NCBI RefSeq assembly: GCF_003955735.1
Contig: NZ_CP034464.1
Span: forward strand, 2,666,001 to 2,730,000
From: Undibacterium parvum
Lineage (GTDB): Bacteria > Pseudomonadota > Gammaproteobacteria > Burkholderiales > Burkholderiaceae_D
Reading direction: 5' to 3'
DNA length: 64,000 bases
Shown here: positions 7,701 through 17,163 of the stretch, one piece after another
Position numbering within the stretch: the first letter of the stretch is position 1
Layout: the number at the start of each line of letters is the position of its first letter
The notes under the pieces: generated by a model
The model's database searches: none
What the model was told of the DNA's origin: nothing
Seen by the model: the letters and a program-made list of their open reading frames with translations, nothing else
Position numbers and translations under genes: made by a program

Positions 7701-9875
7701 TCATTGGGAAATCGATTGTTTGGTGCCCGCCTCTGCCTGTCTATCGGTTTCCCGCGAGACGTCGGCGATCTCGAAATAGAAGATTGTGCCTTGATCTTGG
7801 GCGCTGCTGAAGCCTATGCTGCCGCCCATTTGTTCTATGATGTCTTTGGCAATCGACAGCCCCAGACCGGTGTTGCCAACTTGTAGTTTGCGGGTGTCGG
7901 AAGAATCCGCCTGGGCAAATTTTTGAAATATTCTGCTCTTAAATTCTTCTGGTATGCCACTGCCATAGTCTCTGATCTCGACTCTTACCAGACTCGCCTG
8001 ACGTAACAGCGAAATCTCTACTGGCTTATTCTCGGGCGAGAATTTCGCCGCATTCGAGAATAAGTTGCTGATCACTTGCAATAGCCTATCGGGATCGGCC
8101 TGCACAAACACTTGATCGACTGCGCTGATCATCTCAAAGCGCGTACCGCATTGCTGGGCGTAAGCCTGATTTTCCTGGGTTGCCTGGATCAGCAGAGGGT
8201 AAATATCAAAACGCTTCAGATTAAAGTGATAATTGCCGGATTCGAGTTTTTCTACATCTAAAATATCATCGATGAGGCGGGCTAAACGCGTACAATTTTT
8301 TTCGGCCAAAGCGACCAATAATTTTGCTTTTTCTGGTATCGGTCCGACCGCACCAGCGACCACTAAGCCTAGTGAGCCGCGGATCGAGGTGAGCGGGGTG
8401 CGTAACTCATGGCTGACGGTGGAGATAAACTGGCTCTTGATTTTCTCCATCTGCTTGCGCTGGCTGATATTCGTCACCACGCTAGAGCTGCCGCAGTGTT
8501 CGCCATTTTTGTTATGCATAGGTGAGACATTCATGGAAACATCGAGACGCGAGCCATCCTTGCAAATACACACGGTTTCCAGATTTTTGACGACTTCGCC
8601 ACGCGCTAGTTTTTCTGTGATCAGCTGCGATTCGGCCAAACGCTCTGGCGGCACGATAGTGCGTATCGATCGCCCTAGCATTTCGGCTTGGGTATAGCCG
8701 GTCATTTGTTCTGCGGCCGGGTTCCAGATGATGACCTCGCTCTGCAGGTTCATACTGATGATGGCATCGCTAGCGGAGGCCACGATGCCAGAAAATTGCG
8801 CCTCTTTCTCAAATAGATCATCGGCCATTTTTGCTGCCAATTGATGGGTTCTGCGATTTCTATTATTCAGTGAGTAGAAAATATAAAATAGGCTCAAGGA
8901 AATGAGCGTGCCGGCAATTGCGATGATGCTGCTTTGCGGTGAATACGTCGACTCTATGAATTCCTGTTTCGCTGTGATATGCAATAACCATTTTCGTCCA
9001 CCGGTCTCTATCACGACATCATCGCTGTAGTTGGACTTAGGTATCTTGCTTTGACTGGCATACATTCTATGCGCCTGATCCTGTAGTCCCTCATCATAAA
9101 TTTGCAGATCGACATCGCTCTCCTTGCTGCCAAAGATCCCCTTCATCAGATCGTTCATGCGAAAGGCGCCAAACACCAAAACTTTCAGTGCCGCTCGTCT
9201 TTGTTCTGGAGTCTGCGGGTTGGCGTCATTGCGATACACAGGCAGATACACTAAAAAACCATGTTGCACATCGGTCTGGGTTTCTTGCACTAGCGTCACC
9301 ATCCCCGACATACTGGGCAAGCCCGAATCTATCGCCCTATCCATGGCGGCGCGCCGCACCGGATTGGTATACATATCAAAACCAAAAGCACGCAAATTGC
9401 GGGCGATATAGGGTTCTGGATAGATGATGCTGTGATACATGGGGCGCTCAGGCAGAGCCGGTGATATTTTATACTCAGGGAAACCCTGCGCGCGTATCTC
9501 TTGTATATGCTGCGCCAGTTGGGCGGCCGGAACCGGCAGACTGACTGCCATATTTTGTATACCGGGATAATGCCGCGCTATTTCTGCATTTTCTACATAC
9601 TCGTGCCATTGCTGGCGGCTGACCGTGCCACTGGCACGAAACAGGCCTACGCCACCATGCAAGACTTGCTGATAAGCCAGTAAGCGACCTTCGACCGCTT
9701 CCTTGACACTCTGTACCCGGAAGGCAAAGCGCTCTTGCGCGCGCTGCTCCAGATATTGATTGGAGTAATTCCAGGCCAGCGCCGTGATGCATAAAAAACT
9801 CAGTAGCAGCAACCAGGGTAATTGCTGGCGCCATCCGCGCATGTTTTTTTCTTGGGTTTGGACTACAGATTCCAT
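7701..9875 (-). CDS. CHASE-PAS sensor histidine kinase
   Basis: Membrane histidine kinase, about 724 residues. Order: TM1 (about 20-37), a periplasmic CHASE domain (about 65-300) with the PGIQNMAV and YPEPYIARNLRAFGFDMYTNP-type motifs, TM2 (about 316-337), one PAS domain (about 363-476, ASDAIISMN...IIWNPAAEQMTGYT), HisKA with VSHELRTPL (His489), and HATPase with NLFSNAAKFS, DYGSGIP and GNTGLGLSIAKDI. The track of upstream codons begins with TTG at 9902, but ATG 9875 has AAGG at proper spacing. No response regulator is adjacent, so the partner is unknown. CHASE domains usually bind small extracellular ligands such as cytokinin-like adenines or peptides. Confidence 0.92.
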   Translation of the reverse strand: MESVVQTQEKNMRGWRQQLPWLLLLSFLCITALAWNYSNQYLEQRAQERFAFRVQSVKEAVEGRLLAYQQVLHGGVGLFRASGTVSRQQWHEYVENAEIARHYPGIQNMAVSLPVPAAQLAQHIQEIRAQGFPEYKISPALPERPMYHSIIYPEPYIARNLRAFGFDMYTNPVRRAAMDRAIDSGLPSMSGMVTLVQETQTDVQHGFLVYLPVYRNDANPQTPEQRRAALKVLVFGAFRMNDLMKGIFGSKESDVDLQIYDEGLQDQAHRMYASQSKIPKSNYSDDVVIETGGRKWLLHITAKQEFIESTYSPQSSIIAIAGTLISLSLFYIFYSLNNRNRRTHQLAAKMADDLFEKEAQFSGIVASASDAIISMNLQSEVIIWNPAAEQMTGYTQAEMLGRSIRTIVPPERLAESQLITEKLARGEVVKNLETVCICKDGSRLDVSMNVSPMHNKNGEHCGSSSVVTNISQRKQMEKIKSQFISTVSHELRTPLTSIRGSLGLVVAGAVGPIPEKAKLLVALAEKNCTRLARLIDDILDVEKLESGNYHFNLKRFDIYPLLIQATQENQAYAQQCGTRFEMISAVDQVFVQADPDRLLQVISNLFSNAAKFSPENKPVEISLLRQASLVRVEIRDYGSGIPEEFKSRIFQKFAQADSSDTRKLQVGNTGLGLSIAKDIIEQMGGSIGFSSAQDQGTIFYFEIADVSRETDRQAEAGTKQSISQ

Positions 9876-10026
9876 GTGCATCCTTATCGCAGAAAAGACC
9901 AAATTTCGGCTGTGGGCAAATCATGTTTCTGTTAGTGAGTACAAAAGTAGATATTAATAAGGCTAGTTAGTCTAGCATTTTTTTCAGCCGATACAACGTA
10001 ATCATGCGGCAGATCAGACGCCTTTT

Positions 10027-12645
10027 TTATGCGGTGCGCATACTGCTGACAAGAAATTTCACTAGCGCAATGCTGGCGATGCAGGCGCCGGCGATCGCTA
10101 TGCTGATCGCAAGCTGGAGCATGCTTGGTTGCGTAAAATAAAACAGGCTAGAGAGTGCCGGAACGAAGAGCGCTGCGCTCAAAATTGACAAGGCAGCGCC
10201 AACGACCCACCATAGTGCCGGGTTGGGTAAGCTGAAGGCTTTGCGCAAGCTAGCTGAGAGCGAGCGGTTGATGAAAATTAAGCCGATATTGCCTAACACC
10301 ATGACGCAAAAACCCAGTGCCCGTGCTTGCTGCTCGCCCAGTTTTAGATGCAGGCAAGTGGCGTAAGTAGCGAATACCGCCGCCAGTAATGCCAGCCCTT
10401 GTAGCGCGCCTTTGAGCAAGATTGTGCGATCAAAAATACTGGCATCGGTGGCGCGCGGCCCGCGCTGCATCAGATCGTCTTCTTCCGCTTCTGCCTCAAA
10501 CACCAAAGAACAGGTCGGGTCTATGATGAGCTGCAAGACCAGAATATGCACAGGCATTAAAAAGATAGGCCAGTCCAACATCACCGGGATCAACGACATG
10601 CCTATCACAGGGATATGCACGGCGACGATGAAGCTGACAGTTTTTCTGAGGTTATCAAAGATGCGCCGCCCCAGTTTGACCGCCGCCACGATCGATGAAA
10701 AATCATCATCCAGCAAGACCAGGGCGGCTGATTCGCGTGCCACGTCGCTGCCGCGTTTACCCATCGCCACACCGATATGCGCAGCCTTTAAGGCCGGTGC
10801 GTCATTGACACCATCGCCGGTCATGGCGACGATTTCTTGATTCGATTTCAGTAGATTCACCAAGCGCAATTTTTGCTCTGGTTGCACCCGGCAAAAGATG
10901 TTGATGTTCTGGATTTTTTGCTGTAACTGGACATCGCTCAGTGCCGACATTTCGGTCCCGGTCATGATGCCGCCGGCTGATAACAAACCACATAATTTGG
11001 CAATGCTGCTGGCGGTGGCGGGGTAATCACCGGTGATCATGATCACGCGTATGCCGGCGCTCTGGCATTCACGGATGGCGGCCGGTACCGCGGGTCGTAT
11101 CGGGTCGGCCAGACCAATTAAACCGACCAGTTCAAAATCGTAATCATGCTGTATAGGCGGTAAATCGCCCAGTAGATCACGGGGTTTAAAGATGGCCTTG
11201 GCGACCCCTAGCACACGCAAACCTTGTGCTGCCAGGGTGTTTACCTCTGCCATCAGCTTGGCACACTGTATGGCTGTCAGATGGCAAAGATCGGCAATCG
11301 CTTCCGGCGCGCCCTTGGTGGCGATCACATAGTGTTGATTATCCTTCGATTCCCAGACCCGCGACATGGCCAATAATTCTTTCGATAGTGGGTATTCGTT
11401 GACCAGATTCCAGCTCTGATGCAGATGCTCGGTATCCTTGAGGGTGGCGATACCAGCCTCGAGTATCGCCACTTCCATAGGGTCGTAAGGATCGCGGTGG
11501 CTGGCCAGAATCGCGTATTCGAGGACTTCGTGAAAGTCTTCCGGTAGTTGTTGGTCGGCGTGCCCCAGATGATGATATTGATCTCCACAAAAAACCTGTG
11601 CCACCGCCATCTTGTTTTGCGTGAGCGTGCCCGTCTTGTCGACGCATAAGACGGTGGCTGCGCCCAGGGTTTCTATGGCGGGTACGCGTCGCGTCAAGAC
11701 ATTTTTTTGTGATAGCCGCCACGCCCCCAATCCCAAAAATAAAGTCAATACCACCGGCAATTCCTCCGGTATCAGTGCCATCGCAAAGGTAATCCCGACC
11801 AGAATGCCCGCTAACCAGTCACCCCGGCTATAGCCATACCAGAGTGCCAGCAGCAGTGCGATACCGATACTCAGGCTAGCGACGTATTTGACCACGCGGG
11901 TGGTTTCGAGTTGGACCCGGGTTGGTTCTTGTTCCAGCGCAAACAAAGCTTTGCCTATGCGCCCGATGGCGCTATCACTGCCAGTGGCAATCACGCGTGC
12001 CATGCCCTTGCCTTGCACTACCAGCGAGCCTGAGAATATAAACGGCAGGTCGTCGCCGCCGGCCACTTCCATCTTGCTCGGGGCGGGCTCTAGCAAGGCT
12101 TTATTGACCGGCATGGATTCTCCGGTCAGCAGTGATTCATCGACCGTCATATTCAGGCATGACAGCAAAATAGCATCGGCCGGCACCCGGTCGCCTTCGG
12201 ACAACAAGATAAGGTCGCCGCGCACCACCTCGCGCCCCGCTACCCTTTGCTGAACGCCATCGCGCAGCACTAATGCGCGCGGACTGGAAAGCTCGCGCAG
12301 CGCCTCTAGGGCACGTTCAGACTTATGCTCTTGAAAGAAGCTAATGCTGATGATGACAAAGACAAAGACCAGTAATACCAGCGCTTCATGCGTGTCGCCT
12401 AGTAAGAGATAGATGGCACCGCAGGCGATCAACAGCAACAGCATGGGTTCTTTGATGACGTCCAGAGCAATGTGCCAGATACGGCGCGGTTTGGCCGAAG
12501 GAAGTTCGTTGTAGCCATCGCTGGCCAGCAGAGCGGCGGCCGCTTGCGCGCTCAGGCCGCTGTTGCTGTCGGGTTCGCTTGGTAACGCTGGAGTGGCTAG
12601 ATTCGGACTCATTGCTGGGCTTACCTCAGATGAATGCCGCGACAT
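10027..12645 (-). CDS. cation-translocating P-type ATPase (P2-like)
   Basis: ATP-driven cation pump of 872 residues in the inner membrane. Visible landmarks: N-terminal cation-ATPase domain (GLSAQAAAALLASDGYNELP), actuator motif TGES (about 174-177), transmembrane PEELP (293-297, in place of the PEGLP of SERCA), phosphorylation motif D336KTGT, the KGAPE nucleotide-domain motif, TGDYPATA and GDGVNDAPALKAAHIG, then a C-terminal transmembrane block. Overall it resembles bacterial Ca2+ or Mn2+ exporting P2-type ATPases; the ion cannot be fixed from sequence. A CDF transporter lies upstream in the same direction, so divalent-metal efflux is a shared theme. The start may be ATG 12645 or ATG 12612. 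Confidence 0.92.
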   Translation of the reverse strand: MSRHSSEVSPAMSPNLATPALPSEPDSNSGLSAQAAAALLASDGYNELPSAKPRRIWHIALDVIKEPMLLLLIACGAIYLLLGDTHEALVLLVFVFVIISISFFQEHKSERALEALRELSSPRALVLRDGVQQRVAGREVVRGDLILLSEGDRVPADAILLSCLNMTVDESLLTGESMPVNKALLEPAPSKMEVAGGDDLPFIFSGSLVVQGKGMARVIATGSDSAIGRIGKALFALEQEPTRVQLETTRVVKYVASLSIGIALLLALWYGYSRGDWLAGILVGITFAMALIPEELPVVLTLFLGLGAWRLSQKNVLTRRVPAIETLGAATVLCVDKTGTLTQNKMAVAQVFCGDQYHHLGHADQQLPEDFHEVLEYAILASHRDPYDPMEVAILEAGIATLKDTEHLHQSWNLVNEYPLSKELLAMSRVWESKDNQHYVIATKGAPEAIADLCHLTAIQCAKLMAEVNTLAAQGLRVLGVAKAIFKPRDLLGDLPPIQHDYDFELVGLIGLADPIRPAVPAAIRECQSAGIRVIMITGDYPATASSIAKLCGLLSAGGIMTGTEMSALSDVQLQQKIQNINIFCRVQPEQKLRLVNLLKSNQEIVAMTGDGVNDAPALKAAHIGVAMGKRGSDVARESAALVLLDDDFSSIVAAVKLGRRIFDNLRKTVSFIVAVHIPVIGMSLIPVMLDWPIFLMPVHILVLQLIIDPTCSLVFEAEAEEDDLMQRGPRATDASIFDRTILLKGALQGLALLAAVFATYATCLHLKLGEQQARALGFCVMVLGNIGLIFINRSLSASLRKAFSLPNPALWWVVGAALSILSAALFVPALSSLFYFTQPSMLQLAISIAIAGACIASIALVKFLVSSMRTA

Positions 12646-13225
12646 AAAACAGGTCAGGGCTTAGTGCTGTGGAGTGGCTTAGTGGCATTGCGATTGCCAA
12701 AGGCGATTATGACTTTACTAGCTTAAGCGCTGCAGGAATATTTTTCTATGACCTAGCGCATATTTTATGCTGGTTTTCGGCATGTCCTGGCTGTAGGGCA
12801 TATCGGATCTGCGCCCTGGGCTAAAGGTGTTTTTAGGTGTCGTGCCTAGGGTGTGCGGATTGCGTAGGACAGCGCTCCCTAGGCATTTCATGCGCCGCAA
12901 CACGCCTGCGCTGCTTGGTAGTCTTGGAAGTGAGTCTTCCCTACTTTTACAGCATACTCCCCCTAGTGTTTTTTAAGTGCGCACGTTGTATATGCGCAAA
13001 TAGGTCTATTTGATGCTAAAAACGGGGGAGTATAGGTTTATTGGCGGATTTTTGTTGAAACCATGATGGTGCTAGTTTGGGCTTATCTGGCTTATTTTAT
13101 TCTATCGTCGCGTGGTGATTGGCGACCGCTGGATCGATCAAGCCGCCGCCGGCAATTGCATCCCTACGAGGGACGACTATTTATTGCAGAACAGGCGCAA
13201 AGCAAAACCAAAACACCGCTCTGCC
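12646..13225. other. long intergenic leader of the P-type ATPase with structured DNA
   Basis: About 580 bp without a credible gene. It contains a perfect 9-bp inverted repeat TGCCTAGGG/CCCTAGGCA (12843-12851 and 12877-12885), and an inverted pair ATACTCCCCC (12954-12963) and GGGGGAGTAT (13024-13033). Read on the minus strand, this is the leader of the P-type ATPase, and its GGGGGAGTAT recalls the GGGGAGUA loop of Mn2+ (yybP-ykoY) riboswitches, but I could not identify the other conserved parts of that aptamer. Confidence 0.4.
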
Positions 13226-13294
13226 AGCGCGCATATCCCATGCGCCTTTCCGGCCATGCAGGCTGCCAAGGCGCATGGACTATGCGTGAGCGGG
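13226..13294. repeat. REP-like palindromic repeat, copy 2
   Basis: Arms GCGCATATCCCATGCGCC and GGCGCATGGACTATGCGTGAG around a GC-rich centre. It lies immediately downstream of the CDF transporter gene. Confidence 0.75.
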
Positions 13295-13319
13295 TTGCCT
13301 CTAAAATTATTCTGAGTAA

Positions 13320-14264
13320 TTAAGTTGGCGTCGCGTTCGTCAGTTTGACCGGATCGACGTGGGTCATGAGGTTTAACACCGCATGTTTTTGCATGACGCG
13401 TTTGCGGGCATCGAGTGCGATGTCATGACCCTGTGCGACGCTCATGTCGGCATCGATTTCCAGATGCACATCGACCAGGATTAAGTCGCCCATTTTGCGC
13501 GTTTTCAGGTCATGCCAGCCTAATACGCCGGGGGTGTCGCTGATGGTCTGGCGTATGCTTGCCAAACTCTTTTGGTCGACCGCCCTATCCATCAAATCGT
13601 GCAGCGCATCCCAGGAAAATCCCCAGCCCATTTTTGCCACCATAAAACCAACGATCATCGCCGCCACCGGATCGAGCATGGCATAGCCCATCAGATTGCC
13701 GATGATGCCTATCGCCACCACTAACGACGCCGCCGCATCCGAGCGGGCGTGCCAGGCATTGGCAATTAACATGCTGGACCTGACCTGCTCACCTATGCGC
13801 AACATATAACGGAACAGCAACTCCTTGGCCACTAGTGCGCCTAGCGCCACCCATAAGGCGATGGCTTTTACCTGCTGGATAGACTCGGGCTGCTCCATCT
13901 TGCGAAACGAGCTCCATAACATGCCGGCACCAACTATCAATAACAGTACACCTAAGGTCAGCGAGGCGGCGTTCTCATACCGTTGATGCCCATAGTGATG
14001 ATCTTCGTCCGGGCCTTTTTGGCTATGGTGATTGGCAAACAGCACGACGAAATCGGCGACCAGATCCGAGAGAGAATGGATGCCGTCAGCGATCAAGCCT
14101 TGCGACCCTGAGAATATCCCGGCGGCGACCTGGGTGATCGTCAAACCGATATTTGTGACGACGCTGACCAGAGTGCTGCGCTTGGCAGCCAGATGTTTGG
14201 AAGGGGTTTCTTCATCGTGCTCATCGAGGTCATCGAGTTCGTCGAGTTCGCCATTAAATGACAT
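13320..14264 (-). CDS. cation diffusion facilitator (CDF) family transporter
   Basis: Proton-coupled divalent-cation exporter of 314 residues. After an acidic N-terminal tail (NGELDELDDLDEHDEE), the membrane domain shows the metal-site helix DGIHSLSDLVADF, the YENAASL motif and a second HARSDAAASL site. The cytoplasmic C-terminal domain ends with DARKRVMQKH and LMTHVDPV. This pattern is typical of the FieF/MamB-like CDF group (Zn, Fe, Mn, Co); the ion is not determined. The start is supported by AAGGAAG before ATG 14264. It is upstream of, and codirectional with, the P-type ATPase but separated by more than 600 bp, so probably not in one transcript. Confidence 0.92.
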   Translation of the reverse strand: MSFNGELDELDDLDEHDEETPSKHLAAKRSTLVSVVTNIGLTITQVAAGIFSGSQGLIADGIHSLSDLVADFVVLFANHHSQKGPDEDHHYGHQRYENAASLTLGVLLLIVGAGMLWSSFRKMEQPESIQQVKAIALWVALGALVAKELLFRYMLRIGEQVRSSMLIANAWHARSDAAASLVVAIGIIGNLMGYAMLDPVAAMIVGFMVAKMGWGFSWDALHDLMDRAVDQKSLASIRQTISDTPGVLGWHDLKTRKMGDLILVDVHLEIDADMSVAQGHDIALDARKRVMQKHAVLNLMTHVDPVKLTNATPT

Positions 14265-14552
14265 TGTTCACTTCCTTAGTCTAAAAATTTGTACAGCCAT
14301 GGCGCAATGATAGGCGACTCGCACCATCCTGTGCTAAATGCCTGAGGTCTCGCGAAGGAAATTGTGGCAGCAGAGACGCGATGCTGCAAACGTCTTTTTG
14401 GCCTGGCGCTACCGAGGTTTGATAATTCGCAATGAAACCTTCAATTTAAATCGCTTGATATCCTCATTGCATAAGAAGCTCTTAAGAATTCGCGCACACT
14501 ATGATGACGTGGCCATCAATGATGTCGGCGCTTTTTTACACTAGGAGTAATC

Positions 14553-14942
14553 ATGAAAAAAACTTTATTCTCTTTCTTGTTACTGATGTTTGACCTTGCA
14601 TTTAGTCAGGCCTGGGCCGATAGCCCGGTCGACATGCAAAAGGCGTATGAGGCTGCTTCTGGAAAAGCATCGGTCGCACGTGGCGAACAATTTTTTAACA
14701 GCAAGCATGGCAAGGAATGGAGCTGTGCCAGTTGCCATACCGCGCAACCGAACAAGGTGACAGAGCATATTGTGACCGGAAAACGGATAGAGCCACTGGC
14801 ACCGGCCGCCAACCTCAATCGCTTTACCGATGCGGCCAAGTCGGAGAAGTGGTTCAAGCGCAACTGTAAAGACGTGGTTTCCAGAGAATGCAGCGCGCAA
14901 GAAAAAGCGGATGTGATCGCTTGGCTACTCACCATTAAGTAA
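14553..14942 (+). CDS. shp: SHP-like monohaem cytochrome c (DUF1924)
   Basis: Periplasmic c-type cytochrome, 129 residues, with a signal peptide ending at about AWA (residue 22). The haem motif is C58-ASC-H62. The C-terminal half carries PLAPAANLNRFTDAAKSEKW, RNC and REC in the order and spacing of sphaeroides haem protein (SHP), in which an asparagine (here Asn104 in KRNC) is the displaceable distal ligand and two cysteines (105 and 113) form a disulfide. SHP binds O2 and NO in the reduced state; its physiological role is unsettled. It is first in a three-gene operon with a diheme cytochrome and a cytochrome b, the same set as in Rhodobacter and Shewanella. Confidence 0.88.
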   Translation: MKKTLFSFLLLMFDLAFSQAWADSPVDMQKAYEAASGKASVARGEQFFNSKHGKEWSCASCHTAQPNKVTEHIVTGKRIEPLAPAANLNRFTDAAKSEKWFKRNCKDVVSRECSAQEKADVIAWLLTIK

Positions 14943-14955
14943 AGGCAGAACTGAC

Positions 14956-15453
14956 ATGAAAAACCTCTTGCAAACACAGGTTGCGGCAAGCCTCATTAAA
15001 TCCGGGCTGGCCTCGGTGCTGGCGCTGTTTATTTACGCCCCTATGGCGATGGCCGACGATGTCGGGATGCCGGTCAGCATACCGAAAGCCTATACGGCGG
15101 AATGTGCCAGTTGCCATACCGCATATGCGCCCGGCTTACTGCCAGCTAAATCCTGGCAAAGCATCATGGGCACGCTCGATAAGCACTATGGCAGTGACGC
15201 CAGCATAGATCCGAAAGCGCTGAAAGAGATCTCTGCATGGTTGCAAACCTATGGCGCTAGCGCACGGAAATTTGCCGAGGTACCGCCGGAGAACCGCATC
15301 ACCAATAGCGAGTGGTTCAACCGCAAACATCGCGAAATTAAGAAAGACGTGTGGTTGCGCGCTTCCATCAAGAGCCGCTCCAATTGCATGGCATGCCATC
15401 AGCAAGCCAGCAAGGGCGATTTTGATGATGACAGTGTCAGGATTCCAAAATGA
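14956..15453 (+). CDS. diheme cytochrome c (DHC)
   Basis: Periplasmic diheme cytochrome of 165 residues. An N-terminal hydrophobic export segment (about 10-33) is followed by two haem-binding sites, C50-ASC-H54 and C144-MAC-H148. The sequence between, with WQSIMGTLDKHYGSDASID and NSEWFNRKHREI, matches the DHC family (PF09626) found beside SHP. It is the known electron donor partner of SHP in other bacteria. It starts 13 bp after the SHP gene and its stop overlaps the start of the cytochrome b gene (ATGA), so the three are translationally linked. Confidence 0.88.
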   Translation: MKNLLQTQVAASLIKSGLASVLALFIYAPMAMADDVGMPVSIPKAYTAECASCHTAYAPGLLPAKSWQSIMGTLDKHYGSDASIDPKALKEISAWLQTYGASARKFAEVPPENRITNSEWFNRKHREIKKDVWLRASIKSRSNCMACHQQASKGDFDDDSVRIPK

Positions 15454-16070
15454 CTACGCCACAAAAAAACAGCGGTCTGGTGTGGGATCTCCCGCTGCGC
15501 TTGTTTCATTGGTCGCTGGCGCTGTGTTTTGCCGGCGCCTGGTTGACTGCTGAAAGTGAAGTTTGGAAATTATGGCATATCAGTTTCGGGTATTCGATGG
15601 GGCTACTGGTAGGTTTTAGGCTGATCTGGGGTGTGCTCGGCACACGGTATGCCCGCTTCTCTGAGTTTGTCAAAGGACCATCCGCGGTAAAAGCCTATTT
15701 TCTCTCGCATCTGCGCGGACAGGCACAACAGCATGTCGGGCATAATCCCGCCGGTGCATTGGCGATCATCGCCATCTTATTCAGCACGATAATCATTGTT
15801 GTGAGCGGCTATCTCACTTATCAGGAGATCGGTGGTGAATGGTTGTCGGAAGTCCATGAAGTGATGGCGAGTCTGCTGATGGCGATCGTGGTCTTGCATA
15901 TCGCAGCGGTTGTGGCGACCAGTGTGCTGCAGAAAGAAAACTTGGTACGTGCCATGCTGACTGGAAAAAAGCAGCTCGCTGATGGTGCAGCAATACAGCA
16001 GTCTAGACCAGTAGTTGCCTTGGTGTTGTTAGCAGCGCTGATGGCGGTGTGGTGGGGCGTGTTCAGATAG
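15450..16070 (+). CDS. cytochrome b561-family membrane protein
   Basis: Inner-membrane di-haem cytochrome b, 206 residues, with four or five transmembrane helices. Haem-ligand candidates lie in LRLFHWSLALCFAGAW, WHISFGYSMG, EVHEVMASLLMAIVVLHIAAV. The family is prokaryotic cytochrome b561/Ni-hydrogenase b-type subunit (PF01292). It would take electrons from the quinol pool and pass them to DHC and SHP in the periplasm. Its ATG overlaps the stop of the DHC gene by 4 bp. Confidence 0.9.
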   Translation: MTTPQKNSGLVWDLPLRLFHWSLALCFAGAWLTAESEVWKLWHISFGYSMGLLVGFRLIWGVLGTRYARFSEFVKGPSAVKAYFLSHLRGQAQQHVGHNPAGALAIIAILFSTIIIVVSGYLTYQEIGGEWLSEVHEVMASLLMAIVVLHIAAVVATSVLQKENLVRAMLTGKKQLADGAAIQQSRPVVALVLLAALMAVWWGVFR

Positions 16071-16223
16071 CGATTTCTTATAAAAAAGACCGTCGTTTGA
16101 TACCACAGGGGAGTGAGCACAATATGCTGCTCACGCGGTACTTTTACTGCCATGCGCAAGATAAGTGAACCTTCATAGGCTTAGCTTGTCCATCCACCTC
16201 AGGATTCGATAATGAGGGATGTG

Positions 16224-17141
16224 ATGAAACTATTTGCCGGCTTGTTGTTCCTTAGCACTTTTTTCTTTTCTTTGGCCTCGTCGGCAGCACAGCCTGAGGC
16301 CAACTATGATCTGCGCCGTAGCCTGCAATACGGAACGCACGATGGCGTTGCGCTGACCGGAGACTTGTATGTACCGAAGGCGGCCGGTGCTCATCCTGTG
16401 CTGGTAGCGGTACATGGTGGCGATTGGCAGTTTGCCGATGCGCAACTGTACCAGTATTGGGGGCCGTATCTGGCGCAGCGCGGTTATGCCGTGTTTGCGA
16501 TCAATTATCGCCTGACTAAGGCAAACCAGAATTTGTATCCGGCCGCGCTCAATGATGTGCGCGCCGCTGTGCAATTTTTGCGCGAGCGTGGGGCTAGCAT
16601 GCAGATAGACCCGAATCGTATTGGCCTGATGGGCGATTCGGCTGGTGCGCATCTGGCAGCCTTGGCCGCTTTAACAGCGGATCAAGCAGCATTTTCCGGC
16701 AGTTATGCCGATGATGTTTACGCCAGAGCCAGTAGCAAGGTCAAAGTCTGCGTCGGCATTTATGGGGTCTATGATATGGCTGCACAGTGGCAATACGATA
16801 GCGTGCATGATGCCAGCGATAATATTGCTCAGATGTTTCTCGGCACCAGCTTAGCCGATAACCGCCGCGTGTATTTCGACGCCTCGCCGCTGTCTTACGT
16901 CACGCGTGGCAATAATCAGACCGCCTTCTTTTTGGCCTGGGGTAGCAAGGACGATAGGGTCGATAGTGCCAGTCAGTCAGGCGCTTTTGCCAAGGCTCTT
17001 CAAACTTCCGGGTTTTCTGTGCAGTCGCAAGTCTTGCCGGGCGCCCCGCATTACTGGGCCTCGGACGAGATTAAGAGTGCGCATAGTTATCCAGGATTAA
17101 TGGCGCCGCGTCTGCTCAAATTTTTACAAGAAAAGCTTTGA
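16224..17141 (+). CDS. secreted alpha/beta hydrolase (carboxylesterase-like)
   Basis: Esterase-type hydrolase of about 305 residues with a signal peptide ending near SSAAQPE. Catalytic features: oxyanion HGGDW (HGG motif), nucleophile elbow GDSAGAHLAALAAL, an acid in WGSKDDRVDSASQ and the histidine in LPGAPHYW. This is the BD-FAE/hormone-sensitive-lipase-like set. The substrate is unknown; the type usually cleaves short-chain or hemicellulose-linked esters. An upstream in-frame ATG at 16212 is also possible; GAGGGA favours 16224. It is monocistronic as far as can be seen. Confidence 0.85.
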   Translation: MKLFAGLLFLSTFFFSLASSAAQPEANYDLRRSLQYGTHDGVALTGDLYVPKAAGAHPVLVAVHGGDWQFADAQLYQYWGPYLAQRGYAVFAINYRLTKANQNLYPAALNDVRAAVQFLRERGASMQIDPNRIGLMGDSAGAHLAALAALTADQAAFSGSYADDVYARASSKVKVCVGIYGVYDMAAQWQYDSVHDASDNIAQMFLGTSLADNRRVYFDASPLSYVTRGNNQTAFFLAWGSKDDRVDSASQSGAFAKALQTSGFSVQSQVLPGAPHYWASDEIKSAHSYPGLMAPRLLKFLQEKL

Positions 17142-17163
17142 TAGACTGAGGCGCAATCAAACT

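Noticed and set aside
12718..12903. 61-codon minus-strand ORF in the P-type ATPase leader
   Set aside because: Overlaps a perfect inverted repeat, and codon use looks non-coding.
12640..13040. yybP-ykoY (Mn2+) riboswitch in front of the P-type ATPase
   Set aside because: Only the GGGGAGUA-like piece is present. I could not find the second conserved loop or a closing P1 stem, so I list it as a motif only.
13063..13323. 86-codon ORF on the plus strand
   Set aside because: More than half of it is the REP-like palindrome; no Shine-Dalgarno and no family.
14421..14440. FNR-like site TTGATAATTCGCAA before the SHP operon
   Set aside because: Two mismatches in the second half-site and no promoter at the right distance.
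14338..14544. 68-codon ORF upstream of the SHP gene
   Set aside because: No ribosome-binding site or family; it covers the region where the operon promoter should lie.
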